Assembly (NCBI GenBank): GCA_020632875.1
Contig: JACKET010000017.1
Coordinates: 1-64,000, forward strand
Direction: 5' to 3'
Source: Alphaproteobacteria bacterium
GTDB lineage: Bacteria; Myxococcota_A; UBA796; GCA-2862545
Length of the DNA: 64,000 bases
Below are positions 7,605 through 16,125 of this stretch, one piece after another. The notes under the pieces are model-generated. The model ran no database searches, was not told the origin of the DNA, and saw only the letters and a list, made by a program, of their open reading frames with translations. A program made the translations under genes and the position numbers. The stretch's first letter is position 1. The number at the start of each line of letters is the position of its first letter.

Positions 7605-7618
7605 CCCACCGCGGTGGG
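7605..7618. promoter_or_regulatory. perfect 14-base palindrome upstream of mutY
   Basis: CCCACCGCGGTGGG lies 41 bases before the mutY start, in the 292-base gap between the protease and mutY. It could be an operator or a small hairpin. The rest of that gap (7367-7604) shows nothing I can interpret. Confidence 0.3.
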
Positions 7619-7658
7619 CCGGGGACACCGGGCGCCGCGCCGCGTTACGCCGGGCCCC

Positions 7659-8738
7659 ATGCACGCGCCGCTGCTCCGCTGGTACCGCGAACAGGCCCGC
7701 GACCTCCCGTGGCGCGCGGACCCGACGCCGTACAAGGTCCTGCTCTCCGAGCTGATGTGCCAGCAGACGCGCGTCGAGACCGCCCTGCCGTACTTCGAGC
7801 GGTTCGTGGAGCGCTGGCCGACGCTCGAGGATCTGGCGGGGGCGGGGGAGGACGCGCTCGTCGAGGCGTGGGCGGGGCTCGGTTACTACAGCCGGGCGCG
7901 CAGCCTGCACCGCTGCGCCGTGGCCGCCGTGGAGCGGGGAGGGCTGCCCGCCACGGCCGACGCGCTGCGCGAGCTGCCCGGCATCGGGCCCTACACGGCC
8001 GGGGCGATCGCGAGCATCGCGTTCGGGCAGCGCGCTCCGGCGGTCGACGGGAACATCCAGCGCGTGATCTCCCGCGTCCACGCGCTCGACGCGGTGCCGT
8101 CGACCCCCGCGGGGAGCCGCGCGATCTGGGGGATCGCCGAGGCGCTGCACGCATCCGCGCCCGCCGAGGCGCACCCCGGCGATCTGAACCAGGCCCTGAT
8201 GGAGCTCGGCGCCCGCGTCTGCACCCCGCGAAACCCGCGCTGCGACGGGTGTCCCGTGGCCCCGGAGTGCAGAGCGCTCGCCCAGGGCTGGGTGGACGAG
8301 CTGCCGCGCGCGAAGACCCGCAAGCCGCCGGTCCCGATCCGCGGGGTGGCCGGGATCCTCGCTGGTCAGGACGGTGTGCTGATCGTGAAGCGCCCTCCCC
8401 AGGGCCTGCTGGGCGGGCTGTGGTCGCCGCCGGTCGTCATGGAGCACGAGGGCCCCGACGAGGTCGCCCTGGTCGACGCGTTCGCGCGGGCGGGCCTCGA
8501 CGTGCGCGTGATCCGGCCGCTGGGCACGGTGATCCACGTGTTCTCGCACCGCCACCTGACCGCCGAGGTCTACGAGGTGCGCGGCACGGGCAGCCCCCGG
8601 GCCGGGCAGGGCTGGGCGGACGTCCGGTTCAGCCGGGACCGCGCCGGCGTCTCGGGGCTCGGCAGGAAGATCCTCGATCTCGCAGCGGACGCGGGGCCGC
8701 AGCTCTCTCTGCTGGCCGCCGAACCCCCGGGATCGTAG
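7659..8738 (+). CDS. mutY: A/G-specific adenine DNA glycosylase MutY
   Basis: A 359-residue base-excision repair enzyme that removes adenine mispaired with 8-oxoguanine. Visible are the catalytic Glu31 in LLSELMCQQT, the helix-hairpin-helix LPGIGPYTAG (106-115) with the catalytic Asp130 in AVDGNIQRV, and the iron-sulfur loop C188-x6-C195-x2-C198-x5-C204. The C-terminal part (from about 225) is the NUDIX-like domain that recognises 8-oxoG. ATG 7659 is chosen because it gives the standard MutY N-terminus; the frame stays open upstream but that part is unlike any MutY. An AGGAGG site 3' of its stop serves the next gene, so the two are likely an operon. Length is normal for the family. Confidence 0.95.
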   Translation: MHAPLLRWYREQARDLPWRADPTPYKVLLSELMCQQTRVETALPYFERFVERWPTLEDLAGAGEDALVEAWAGLGYYSRARSLHRCAVAAVERGGLPATADALRELPGIGPYTAGAIASIAFGQRAPAVDGNIQRVISRVHALDAVPSTPAGSRAIWGIAEALHASAPAEAHPGDLNQALMELGARVCTPRNPRCDGCPVAPECRALAQGWVDELPRAKTRKPPVPIRGVAGILAGQDGVLIVKRPPQGLLGGLWSPPVVMEHEGPDEVALVDAFARAGLDVRVIRPLGTVIHVFSHRHLTAEVYEVRGTGSPRAGQGWADVRFSRDRAGVSGLGRKILDLAADAGPQLSLLAAEPPGS

Positions 8739-8746
8739 GAGGCTTC

Positions 8747-9469
8747 ATGCCCACCGCCGCCGCCGTGATCATCGGGAACGAGATCCTCACCGGGAAGTTC
8801 GCGGACGAGAACGGTCCGTACCTGATCCGCCGGCTGCGCACGCTGGGCACCGATCTCCGCCGGCTGGTCACGATCTCCGACGATCTCGACGCGATCGCGA
8901 GCGAGGTCCGGCGGTGCAGCGAGGCTTTCGATCTCGTCTTCACGACGGGTGGCGTGGGCCCCACGCACGATGACGTGACGCTCGAGGGCGTGGCGCGGGC
9001 GTTCGGCCGATCGCTCGTCGTCGAGCCCCGCCTGGTCGCCCTGATGGAGGCCTACGGCGTGGTGCCCGACGAGATGACGCTGCGGATGGCGCGGGTCCCC
9101 GAGGGCACCGTCCTCGAAGAGTCCCAGGCCAGCAGCTACCCGATCCTGCGCTGCGAGAACGTCTGGATCTTCCCGGGCGTGCCGAAGCTCCTGCAGATGA
9201 AGTTCGAGGCGCTCGCGCAGCGGTTCGCCGGCGACGCCGTGCTCACGGATCGCCTGTACGTCACGGCCCGCGAGACCGAGATCGCCGTCCCGCTCGCCGA
9301 GATCGCGGCGCGCTTCCCGAATGTCGACATCGGCAGCTACCCGCGCTTCGGAGAGGGCGACTACCGCGTGATCGTCACGCTCGAGTCGCGGGATCCCGAA
9401 GCGCTCCGGCAGGCCGTCCACGCACTTCGTGGAACCCTCCCGCTGCGCGAGGCGTCAAAACCCGTCTGA
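8747..9469 (+). CDS. CinA-type molybdopterin-binding domain protein
   Basis: A 240-residue protein with the MoCF/CinA N-terminal fold: AVIIGNEILTGKF at the start and the signature TTGGVGPTHDDVT at residues 66-78. This domain alone, without the C-terminal nicotinamide-nucleotide amidase part of full-length CinA, is common and is usually annotated competence/damage-inducible protein A-like. ADP-ribose pyrophosphatase activity is known for some full-length members; for this short form it is inference. The ATG at 8747 has a strong GTAGGAGG ribosome site that overlaps the mutY stop codon. Confidence 0.85.
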   Translation: MPTAAAVIIGNEILTGKFADENGPYLIRRLRTLGTDLRRLVTISDDLDAIASEVRRCSEAFDLVFTTGGVGPTHDDVTLEGVARAFGRSLVVEPRLVALMEAYGVVPDEMTLRMARVPEGTVLEESQASSYPILRCENVWIFPGVPKLLQMKFEALAQRFAGDAVLTDRLYVTARETEIAVPLAEIAARFPNVDIGSYPRFGEGDYRVIVTLESRDPEALRQAVHALRGTLPLREASKPV

Positions 9470-9474
9470 GACCG

Positions 9475-9502
9475 TTTGCACGGTCGTCGCCGCGGCTACA
9501 TT
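9475..9502 (+). promoter_or_regulatory. possible promoter TTTGCA-N16-TACATT
   Basis: TTTGCA (9475-9480) and TACATT (9497-9502) are spaced by 16 bases and lie 36 bases before ATG 9539. Both hexamers deviate from consensus, but they stand out in GC-rich DNA and fit the intergenic position. Confidence 0.4.
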
Positions 9503-9538
9503 GCCTGTGTAGTCGCCCGCCCGAAGCCTCCGGAGCCC

Positions 9539-11050
9539 ATGTCGACGCACGCGCTCATCGCCACCGCGCACTTCCACGGCGAGGTCGTGCAGCACCGGTA
9601 CACGGCCGAAGAGCCGGTCGAGATCGGTCCGCACCCGCCGCTCGCGCTGCCGCTCCCCGCCGGGGTCCCGTGGATCGCCCGCGTCGAGTGGGTCAACGAG
9701 ACCACCGCGCGCATCACCGACGCGCACGGCCGCCAGTACGCCCTCGACGTCGACGAAGCCCTCGAGATGGAGTTCGGCGACCTCCGGCTCGACCTCGAGC
9801 TCACGCCGCAGTTCACGCTCCGCCGCACCGAGACCTTCCCGTGGAAGCTGTCGACGGGCTGGCTGCTCACGGTCCTGCTCTTCACGATCTTCACCAGCTG
9901 GTACGACATGGTGAAAGAGCGCGTCTGCCCGATCTTCGGCGTCACCGAGGGCATGGCGGTGGCCCTCGGCTGCATCGAGGGCCAGAACCAGGGCGGCGAC
10001 GGCAGCGACTGGACCGCCGAGTACCTCGCCCGCCTCCTGAAGAAAGACTACGCGGGCGAAGACGAGGGGTACATCGAGCGCCTCGAGCGTCCCGAAGACG
10101 GCCGGCAGGAGAAGCGCAGCATCTACCTCCCGGCCGGCAACGAGGGGCCCGTCACGAAGCTCGGCGGCGCCGAAGAGGTCGCTCCCGACGCGGTCCGCGC
10201 CCCCCGCACCGAAGAGCTCCCCGAGCCCGAGCGGCAAGAGGCCGGCAAGCCGAGCGAGCTCGTCCTCGAAGCCCCCGAAGAGGTCGGCACCCCCATCGAG
10301 CCGCAGGAGACCGATGGCATCGCCGAGGGCGAGGGCCTCGACGAAGAAGACCAGGACGAAGCGATCGAAGAGGTCGAGCAGCCCGCCGAGGAGGAGGAGG
10401 GCTGGGGCCTCCAGGACTGGTACGACGAGAAGGATCGCCAGATCGACGATCTCGAGATCAAGTACACGATCGAGATCGCCAAGCGCCGCCTGCGCATCGA
10501 CCCGAACGACCCGACCGCGCTGTCCCTGCTGTCGTACTACCAGTACCTGGCTGAAGACTACAAGGCGGCAGAAGGCACGTACGACAAGTACATCGAGCTG
10601 CTCCCCGACGAGGCCGCCGGGTACAACAACAAGGCGCTCATCTACAAGCGCCTCGGCCAGTACCAGAAAGAGGAATCGCTGTACCGGGTGGCCCTCAGCC
10701 TCGAGCCGTTCGACGTGACCGCGATGAACAACCTCGGCGTGAACCTCGCGCACCAGCACCGCTTCGACGAGGCGCTGGCCGTCATGAAGCAGCTCGAGAC
10801 GATGGATCCCGACGATCCGTACGCCAACCTGCACCGCGCCAAGATCTACGCCGAGATGGGCAACGACGAGCAGGCCTACGCCTACCTCGAGAAGTCGCTC
10901 GAGGGCATGGCCGAGCTCGACACGCTGCACCACATCGAGTTCCGGCAGGACATCCGCCTCGACCCGTCGTTCGCGAAGCTGCGCGAGACGCGCCGGTTCC
11001 GGGCTATACTCCTCAAGTACTACGGGGACGACACCCCCGTGCCGGAGTGA
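9539..11050 (+). CDS. FHA-like / transmembrane / TPR protein
   Basis: A 503-residue protein. Residues 1-90 form a beta-rich domain with PVEIGPHP, ARVEWVNETTARITDAHGR and MEFGDLRLDLEL, resembling a degenerate FHA fold. A membrane segment around 100-122 (STGWLLTVLLFTIFTSW) follows. An acidic, Glu/Pro-rich region (about 170-305) leads to a TPR-type solenoid (about 320-480) with units such as YNNKALIYKRLGQY and AMNNLGVNLAHQHRF. The TPR part would recruit partners; the N-terminal domain resembles that of the next gene product. The start is ATG 9539; an earlier in-frame ATG lies upstream of the candidate promoter -10. Translation is coupled to the next gene by a GTGA overlap. Function unknown, possibly a scaffold at the membrane. 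Confidence 0.8.
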   Translation: MSTHALIATAHFHGEVVQHRYTAEEPVEIGPHPPLALPLPAGVPWIARVEWVNETTARITDAHGRQYALDVDEALEMEFGDLRLDLELTPQFTLRRTETFPWKLSTGWLLTVLLFTIFTSWYDMVKERVCPIFGVTEGMAVALGCIEGQNQGGDGSDWTAEYLARLLKKDYAGEDEGYIERLERPEDGRQEKRSIYLPAGNEGPVTKLGGAEEVAPDAVRAPRTEELPEPERQEAGKPSELVLEAPEEVGTPIEPQETDGIAEGEGLDEEDQDEAIEEVEQPAEEEEGWGLQDWYDEKDRQIDDLEIKYTIEIAKRRLRIDPNDPTALSLLSYYQYLAEDYKAAEGTYDKYIELLPDEAAGYNNKALIYKRLGQYQKEESLYRVALSLEPFDVTAMNNLGVNLAHQHRFDEALAVMKQLETMDPDDPYANLHRAKIYAEMGNDEQAYAYLEKSLEGMAELDTLHHIEFRQDIRLDPSFAKLRETRRFRAILLKYYGDDTPVPE

Positions 11051-11544
11051 AGGTGCTGCAGCTGGCCGTCACCACCCGCTTCAACCGCGTCGCGGTCGAC
11101 ACGTGCGTCGTCCCGCTCGACCGGCCGCGTGTGGTGGGGGATGCGCCCGACAGCTCCGCTTCGTTCCCGGGGCCGGTCGTCGAGATCGAGCCGGTGCCGG
11201 GCGGCGCGCAGATCGGTCCCGTGCTGCTGAAGCCCGGCGGGCAGCTCACGCTCGATCTGGGCGAGGTCGAGGTCGAGTTCACGGTCGTCCGCCGGGCCCG
11301 CATGCCCCGCGAGCGCCTGCCCTCCGCCGACATCCGGATGCTCGTGGCCACCGGTGCCCTGCTCGTCTTCGGGATGTGGTGGGATACCGCGCATCGCTGG
11401 GCCTACACGAATCCGTCCGTGGTGGCCGAGCTCGAAGCGCTGCCCGCGATGTGGTCGCGCCTGCGTGGCGAGCCCGAAGAGGTCGAGGCCGGGGTCGAAG
11501 CCACGCCGGCCGTCGAGCAGCCGCCCGTCCAGCTGCTCGAATAG
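11047..11544 (+). CDS. FHA-like single-span membrane protein
   Basis: A 165-residue protein starting at GTG 11047 within the upstream stop. Residues 1-90 repeat the architecture of the preceding protein: a beta-rich domain (VVEIEPVPGGAQIGPVLL and DLGEVEVEFTVVRR) followed by one transmembrane helix (MLVATGALLVFGMWW) with an aromatic edge, then a short acidic Pro-rich tail. This suggests that both genes arose from a common ancestor and form a membrane pair. No catalytic residues are visible. Confidence 0.7.
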   Translation: MKVLQLAVTTRFNRVAVDTCVVPLDRPRVVGDAPDSSASFPGPVVEIEPVPGGAQIGPVLLKPGGQLTLDLGEVEVEFTVVRRARMPRERLPSADIRMLVATGALLVFGMWWDTAHRWAYTNPSVVAELEALPAMWSRLRGEPEEVEAGVEATPAVEQPPVQLLE

Positions 11545-11566
11545 AGCGCTCCGGCGGCGCTCCGGC

Positions 11567-11572
11567 TACGTT
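11567..11572 (+). promoter_or_regulatory. possible -10 element before coaD
   Basis: TACGTT lies 20 bases upstream of the coaD start, in the 47-base gap. A ribosome site GGAGG (11582-11586) is placed between it and the ATG. No -35 box recognised. Confidence 0.3.
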
Positions 11573-11591
11573 CGGGCGCACTGGAGGACCG

Positions 11592-12068
11592 ATGACCACC
11601 CGGGCGATCTACGCGGGCTCGTTCGATCCCGTGACCAACGGGCACGTCGACGTCATCCGGCGCGGCAGCGCGCTGTTCGACGAGGTGCTCGTCGCGGTCG
11701 GCGACAACCCCGCCAAGCGGTACTGGTTCGACCGCGAGCAGCGCGAGGCGCTCATCCGCGAGGCCGTGTCCGACGTGCAGAACGCGAGCGTCGTGACCTT
11801 CCGGGGCCTGCTGGTCGACGCCGCCGCGAAGCACGGCGCGAACGTCATCCTCCGCGGGCTGCGCGCGCTCTCCGACTTCGACCTCGAGTTCCGCAACGGC
11901 CTCGCGAACCGCGACCTGTCGGGCATCGAGACGCTCTTCATCCTCACCGAGCCCGACAACATCTTCGTCAGCTCGTCGCTCGTGAAGGAGATCCACACCA
12001 ACGGCGGCGACGTGTCGAGGTACGTGCCCGCCAACGTGATCGCCGCGCTGCGCTCGCGGGAGGGGTAG
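11592..12068 (+). CDS. coaD: phosphopantetheine adenylyltransferase
   Basis: A 158-residue enzyme of coenzyme A synthesis that transfers AMP from ATP to 4'-phosphopantetheine. The nucleotidyltransferase motif YAGSFDPVTNGHVDVI, with the catalytic T/GH pair, is at residues 6-21. RGLRALSDFDLEF (about 91-103) and VSSSLVKEI (about 129-137) are characteristic of CoaD. Length is typical. The ATG at 11592 follows a GGAGG ribosome site. The next gene begins only 4 bases after its stop, so both are likely on one message. Confidence 0.96.
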   Translation: MTTRAIYAGSFDPVTNGHVDVIRRGSALFDEVLVAVGDNPAKRYWFDREQREALIREAVSDVQNASVVTFRGLLVDAAAKHGANVILRGLRALSDFDLEFRNGLANRDLSGIETLFILTEPDNIFVSSSLVKEIHTNGGDVSRYVPANVIAALRSREG

Positions 12069-12072
12069 GGCG

Positions 12073-14250
12073 ATGCTCGTGGCTCTGGGGTCGCTCGCGT
12101 GGGCGGCGGAGATCGATCTCGCGCGGGCGAACCGCGCGCTGGCCGAGGGGCGTCCCGACGACGCGCTCGCGCACGCCCGCAAGGCGCTCTCCGACGACGA
12201 GGAGAGCATGGAGGCCTGGCTCACGTGGCTGCACGCCTGCGAAGTGTCTGGCCTCGGCGACCCGTGCCGCGCGGCCGCGTCGGTCGCGGGGGAGGAGAAG
12301 CGCGTGGCCGCCGTGGCGGCCGTGTGGCACGACCTGAAGCTCGAACGGATCGAGCGTGGCGCCCTCGACGAGACCCTGCCCGAGCTCGCGGAGCTCGACC
12401 GCGGCCTGTGGACCGGACAGAAGGTCCCGCGGGCCGAGACCGCCCGGATGGACGCGCTGGTCCGCGCGGATCCCGACGCCGCAGCCGGGGAGAGCGGCAA
12501 GGTGCTGGCCGCCGACCCCGCGCACCCCGAGGTGCTCGTCCCGCTGTTCGCGGAGGGGCTCCCGGCGCGCACGTCGCTCGGCAAGGCGAAGGGCCGCCTC
12601 GTCGGGACCGGCGCGAAGTCCATCAAGAAGGCGCCCGTCGAGGTGGTGTACCGCTGGCACGAGCTGTTCGTGGCCACCGCGTCGAACGACGAGGCCGCGC
12701 GGTCGGCCGCCCTGCTCGCCGAGAAGGGCGAGCCCGCCGTGCTGCCCCGCCACCCCTGGACCCGCGCCCAGACCGTGCAGGCCGCGCGCGAGCTCATGGC
12801 GACGCCGGGCCCGTTCCCCGACATCGTCCCCTCCGAGCGCGAGGCGGTGGCGCTGCGCCTCGCCGAGATGCTCGACGGGGCCGGCCGGCACGCCGAGTCC
12901 GCGAAGCACCTCGCCGAAGCCCGCACCCACCTCGACTCGCCGAGCCTGGCCATCGCGCACGGCGAGGCCCTGCTGGCCGCCGGTGACCTCGAAGCGGCGC
13001 GCCGGGTGGCGAACGAGGCGCTGCTGCTGTCGTCCCTCCCGTGGGGCACGGACGTCGCGACGATGGACCGCCTGGGTCGCCGCACCGGCCTCGCGAAGAG
13101 CCTCGCGCTGCGCGGGCGCGTCGAGCAGGCCGCGGGCAACCTGGGCCCCGCGGCCGTCGACCTGATGGTCGCGAACCAGCTCGCCATCCAGCCCGTGTCC
13201 ACCGGGGATCTCGAGAAGGCGATGGCCAAGGGCCGCTACGAGCTCGAGACCATCAAGATGCGGCTCGAGACGCCGTCGGAGGGCGCGTCGGCCGTCGCGC
13301 TGAAGGCGGCTCGCGCGGCCCTCGAGGCCGGCGACTTCGCGACGGTCGCGTCCAACACGACCGACGCCATCGCGGTGTTGTGCCTCCCCACGCACGCGAA
13401 GGCCCGCCTGACCGCGAAGATGGCCTTCACCCCGGAGCTCGCGAGCGCGTTCGCCCTGCGTGGCCTCGCGGCGCGCGACCGCGGCGACGACGACGCCGCG
13501 CTGGTCGACCTCACCACGGCGGTGATGCTGCTGCCCTTCGACGCTCCAGACGACTGGTGGGACGTGAAGGCCGCGCTGCACGAGAAGCTCGGCCACGCCG
13601 ACGCCGCGTTCTTCGCGCGGGCCATGCAGCAGGGCGTCGACGCAGAGGGGCAGGCGAAGACGCCGCTGTGGCGCGGCTCCGAAGCGATGGGGTCCGGTGC
13701 TGCGGCCGCGATGGTCGCGAGCTGGATGCGCGGCCACCAGGAGGTCGAGCCCCAGAAGGATCGGATGAAGATCCAGCGCGGGCGCGTCATCCCGTTCCGC
13801 CCGCCGGTCGCCGGTGGGCCGGGCAGCATGCGGCCGGTCATCAACGAGCCGTTCCCGGCGTGGACGATCACGGATGCGGAGGGCACCATCGATCATCAGC
13901 CCGGGCGCATCGAGATCGTGACGTTCTTCCGCACCGACAGTCCGAACTCGCTCCGTCTGCTCGACGAGGTCACCGACCTGGCACGCCGCTTGCGAGTGGA
14001 GAAGGGCGTGAACGTGGCACTCTTCGGCATCTGCATGGACTCTGACGCCTCGTCCCTCGAAGGGATGCGGGCGCGACGGGAGCAGTGGGGGACCACCAAG
14101 TGGGATCCCGAGCTCGGCAAGCGCTTCGGCGTCACGGCCTTCCCGACCGCCTGGGTCGTCGACTCCGAGGGCATCGCGCGCTTCAAGCACGTCGGTTACC
14201 TCGGCTGGTCGGACTACGAGGCCGAGATCCGGTTCATCGTCGGCATCTGA
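12073..14250 (+). CDS. TPR-rich exported protein with a cysteine-less thioredoxin-fold C-terminus
   Basis: A 725-residue protein with a short signal-like N-terminus (MLVALGSLAWAAE). Residues about 12-520 are Ala/Leu-rich helical repeats of TPR character (for example ANRALAEGRPDDALAHARKAL). The C-terminal 150 residues have the TlpA/peroxiredoxin thioredoxin fold: PFPAWTITDAEG, then IVTFFRTDSPNS at the position of the redox site, and FGVTAFPTAWVVDSEG with the cis-proline. The CxxC motif is replaced by TDSP, so it cannot do dithiol chemistry; it may serve in binding. It lies 4 bases after coaD and 47 before glmS. Role unknown. Confidence 0.75.
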   Translation: MLVALGSLAWAAEIDLARANRALAEGRPDDALAHARKALSDDEESMEAWLTWLHACEVSGLGDPCRAAASVAGEEKRVAAVAAVWHDLKLERIERGALDETLPELAELDRGLWTGQKVPRAETARMDALVRADPDAAAGESGKVLAADPAHPEVLVPLFAEGLPARTSLGKAKGRLVGTGAKSIKKAPVEVVYRWHELFVATASNDEAARSAALLAEKGEPAVLPRHPWTRAQTVQAARELMATPGPFPDIVPSEREAVALRLAEMLDGAGRHAESAKHLAEARTHLDSPSLAIAHGEALLAAGDLEAARRVANEALLLSSLPWGTDVATMDRLGRRTGLAKSLALRGRVEQAAGNLGPAAVDLMVANQLAIQPVSTGDLEKAMAKGRYELETIKMRLETPSEGASAVALKAARAALEAGDFATVASNTTDAIAVLCLPTHAKARLTAKMAFTPELASAFALRGLAARDRGDDDAALVDLTTAVMLLPFDAPDDWWDVKAALHEKLGHADAAFFARAMQQGVDAEGQAKTPLWRGSEAMGSGAAAAMVASWMRGHQEVEPQKDRMKIQRGRVIPFRPPVAGGPGSMRPVINEPFPAWTITDAEGTIDHQPGRIEIVTFFRTDSPNSLRLLDEVTDLARRLRVEKGVNVALFGICMDSDASSLEGMRARREQWGTTKWDPELGKRFGVTAFPTAWVVDSEGIARFKHVGYLGWSDYEAEIRFIVGI

Positions 14251-14297
14251 GACCGCGCCACGCTCGCGGCACCCGAAAGACATCGAGGACAGATCCT

Positions 14298-16121
14298 ATG
14301 TGTGGAATCATCGCGTACATCGGCGACCAGCCCGCTCTCCCCCGCCTGGTCGAGGGCCTGCGGCGCATGGAGTACCGCGGCTACGACAGCGCGGGCGTCG
14401 CGCTCGTCTACGAGGACTCCCTGTGGGTCCGCAAGGACGTGGGCCGCGTCGACAACCTCGCGCGGGCGGTCGAAGGCGGGCCCGGGGCCCTGATGGGCAT
14501 CGCCCACACCCGCTGGGCGACGCATGGCGGCATCACGCAGCCGAACGCCCACCCGCACCTCGACGGCGAGCAGCGCATCGCGGTCGTGCACAACGGCATC
14601 ATCGAGAACATGAACGCGCTCAAGGCCCAGCTGCAGGCCGATGGCGTCGTGTTCCGGTCCGAGACCGACACCGAGATCTTCGCGCACCTGATCCGCAAGC
14701 ACTACACGGGCGATCCGCGCGAAGCGGTCTGCGCGGCCGTGAAGCACGTGCGCGGAACGTACGGCCTGGCCGTCATGTTCGCGGATCACCCGAACGTCAT
14801 CGTCGCCGCCCGGAACGGCTCGCCGCTCGTCATCGGGCTCGGCGACGGCGAGACGATCCTCGCCTCCGATCCCCAGGCGATCGTCGCCCACACCCGTCGG
14901 GTGATCTACCTCCGCGATCGCGAGGTCGCGGTGATCTCCCGCGACGGCGCCAACGTCCAGCTGGTCGACGGCTCCTCGGTCGGCCACGAGATCGAGCTGC
15001 TCGACAACGAGTACGACCTCGCCGAGAAGGGCGGCTTCGCGCACTTCATGCTCAAGGAGATCCACGAGCAGAGCGAGAGCATCGAGCGCGCGCTGCGCGG
15101 CCGCATCCAGGTCGACGACGGCAACGCCAAGCTCGGCGGGCTCGAGATGTCCCCGCGCGACCTGCGCGCCGTCGCGCGCGTCGTCTGCATCGGCTGCGGC
15201 ACGAGCTACCACGCGGGTCTCACGGCCGCGCTCGCCATCGAAGACCTCGCGCGGGTGCCCGCCCGGGCCGAGATCGCGAGCGAGTTCCGCCACCGCCACC
15301 CGATCGTCCCGCCGGATGCGGCGTTCTTCGCCATCTCGCAGTCCGGCGAGACCGCCGACACGCTCGGCGCGGTGCAAGAGGTGATGCTCAAGGGCGGCGA
15401 CGTCCACGGCGTCGTGAACGTCGTGGGCTCGACCATCGCGCGCACCTGCGGCAAGGGCGTGTACGTCTACAGCGGTCCCGAGATCGCGGTGGCCTCGACG
15501 AAGGCGTTCACCTCGCAGGTCACGGCGTTGCTCGTCTTCACCCTCATGCTCGCCCGCACGCGCAACCTGTCGTTCGAGCAGGGCCAGCGCGTCGCGCGGC
15601 ACCTCGTGGGCGTGCCCGACAAGGTGCGCGAGTACCTCGCCGATCCGGGCCCCATCTCCGCCGCCGCCGAGCTCGTCGCGAACGCGCGCTACGTGCAGTT
15701 CCTCGGCCGCGGGTACAGCTACCCGGTGGCCCTCGAGGGCGCGCTGAAGCTCAAGGAGATCGCCTACATCCCGTGCGAGGGCTACCCGGCTGGCGAGATG
15801 AAGCACGGCCCGATCGCGATGCTCGAAGAGGGCACCCCCGTGATCATGGTCGCTCCGCGGGGCTCGCAGCGCGACAAGGCCATCTCGAACCTCCGCGAGG
15901 TCCAGGCCCGCGGCGCGAAGGTCATCCTCGTGCACAGCGCCGGCGACGACGAGCTGCGCGACATGGCCGAGATCTCGATTCCCGTCCCCCAGACCGCCGA
16001 GTTCGTGAGCCCGCTGCTCACGGTCATCCCGCTGCAGCTCCTGTCCTACGAGGTGGCCCTGCGCCTCGGCCGCGACATCGACAAGCCGCGCAACCTGGCG
16101 AAGTCCGTCACCGTGGAGTGA
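14298..16121 (+). CDS. glmS: glutamine--fructose-6-phosphate aminotransferase
   Basis: A 607-residue enzyme that makes glucosamine-6-phosphate for peptidoglycan and lipopolysaccharide. The N-terminal glutaminase starts MCGIIAYIGD with the nucleophile Cys2, followed by RMEYRGYDSAG and the HTRWATHG loop. Two SIS sugar-isomerase domains follow, with CGTSYHAG and SQSGETADT (about residues 297-356), and the protein ends with the conserved KSVTVE. Length matches the E. coli enzyme (609). The ATG at 14298 is fixed by the need for Cys at position 2. No glmS ribozyme is possible in the 47-base leader. A downstream gene starts 5 bases after the stop. Confidence 0.97.
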   Translation: MCGIIAYIGDQPALPRLVEGLRRMEYRGYDSAGVALVYEDSLWVRKDVGRVDNLARAVEGGPGALMGIAHTRWATHGGITQPNAHPHLDGEQRIAVVHNGIIENMNALKAQLQADGVVFRSETDTEIFAHLIRKHYTGDPREAVCAAVKHVRGTYGLAVMFADHPNVIVAARNGSPLVIGLGDGETILASDPQAIVAHTRRVIYLRDREVAVISRDGANVQLVDGSSVGHEIELLDNEYDLAEKGGFAHFMLKEIHEQSESIERALRGRIQVDDGNAKLGGLEMSPRDLRAVARVVCIGCGTSYHAGLTAALAIEDLARVPARAEIASEFRHRHPIVPPDAAFFAISQSGETADTLGAVQEVMLKGGDVHGVVNVVGSTIARTCGKGVYVYSGPEIAVASTKAFTSQVTALLVFTLMLARTRNLSFEQGQRVARHLVGVPDKVREYLADPGPISAAAELVANARYVQFLGRGYSYPVALEGALKLKEIAYIPCEGYPAGEMKHGPIAMLEEGTPVIMVAPRGSQRDKAISNLREVQARGAKVILVHSAGDDELRDMAEISIPVPQTAEFVSPLLTVIPLQLLSYEVALRLGRDIDKPRNLAKSVTVE

Positions 16122-16125
16122 GCTG

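Noticed and set aside
13840..14250. Functional thiol-disulfide oxidoreductase
   Set aside because: The fold is present but neither Cys of the CxxC motif exists.
14251..14297. glmS ribozyme or riboswitch before glmS
   Set aside because: The gap is only 47 bases with no conserved core, too short for the ribozyme.
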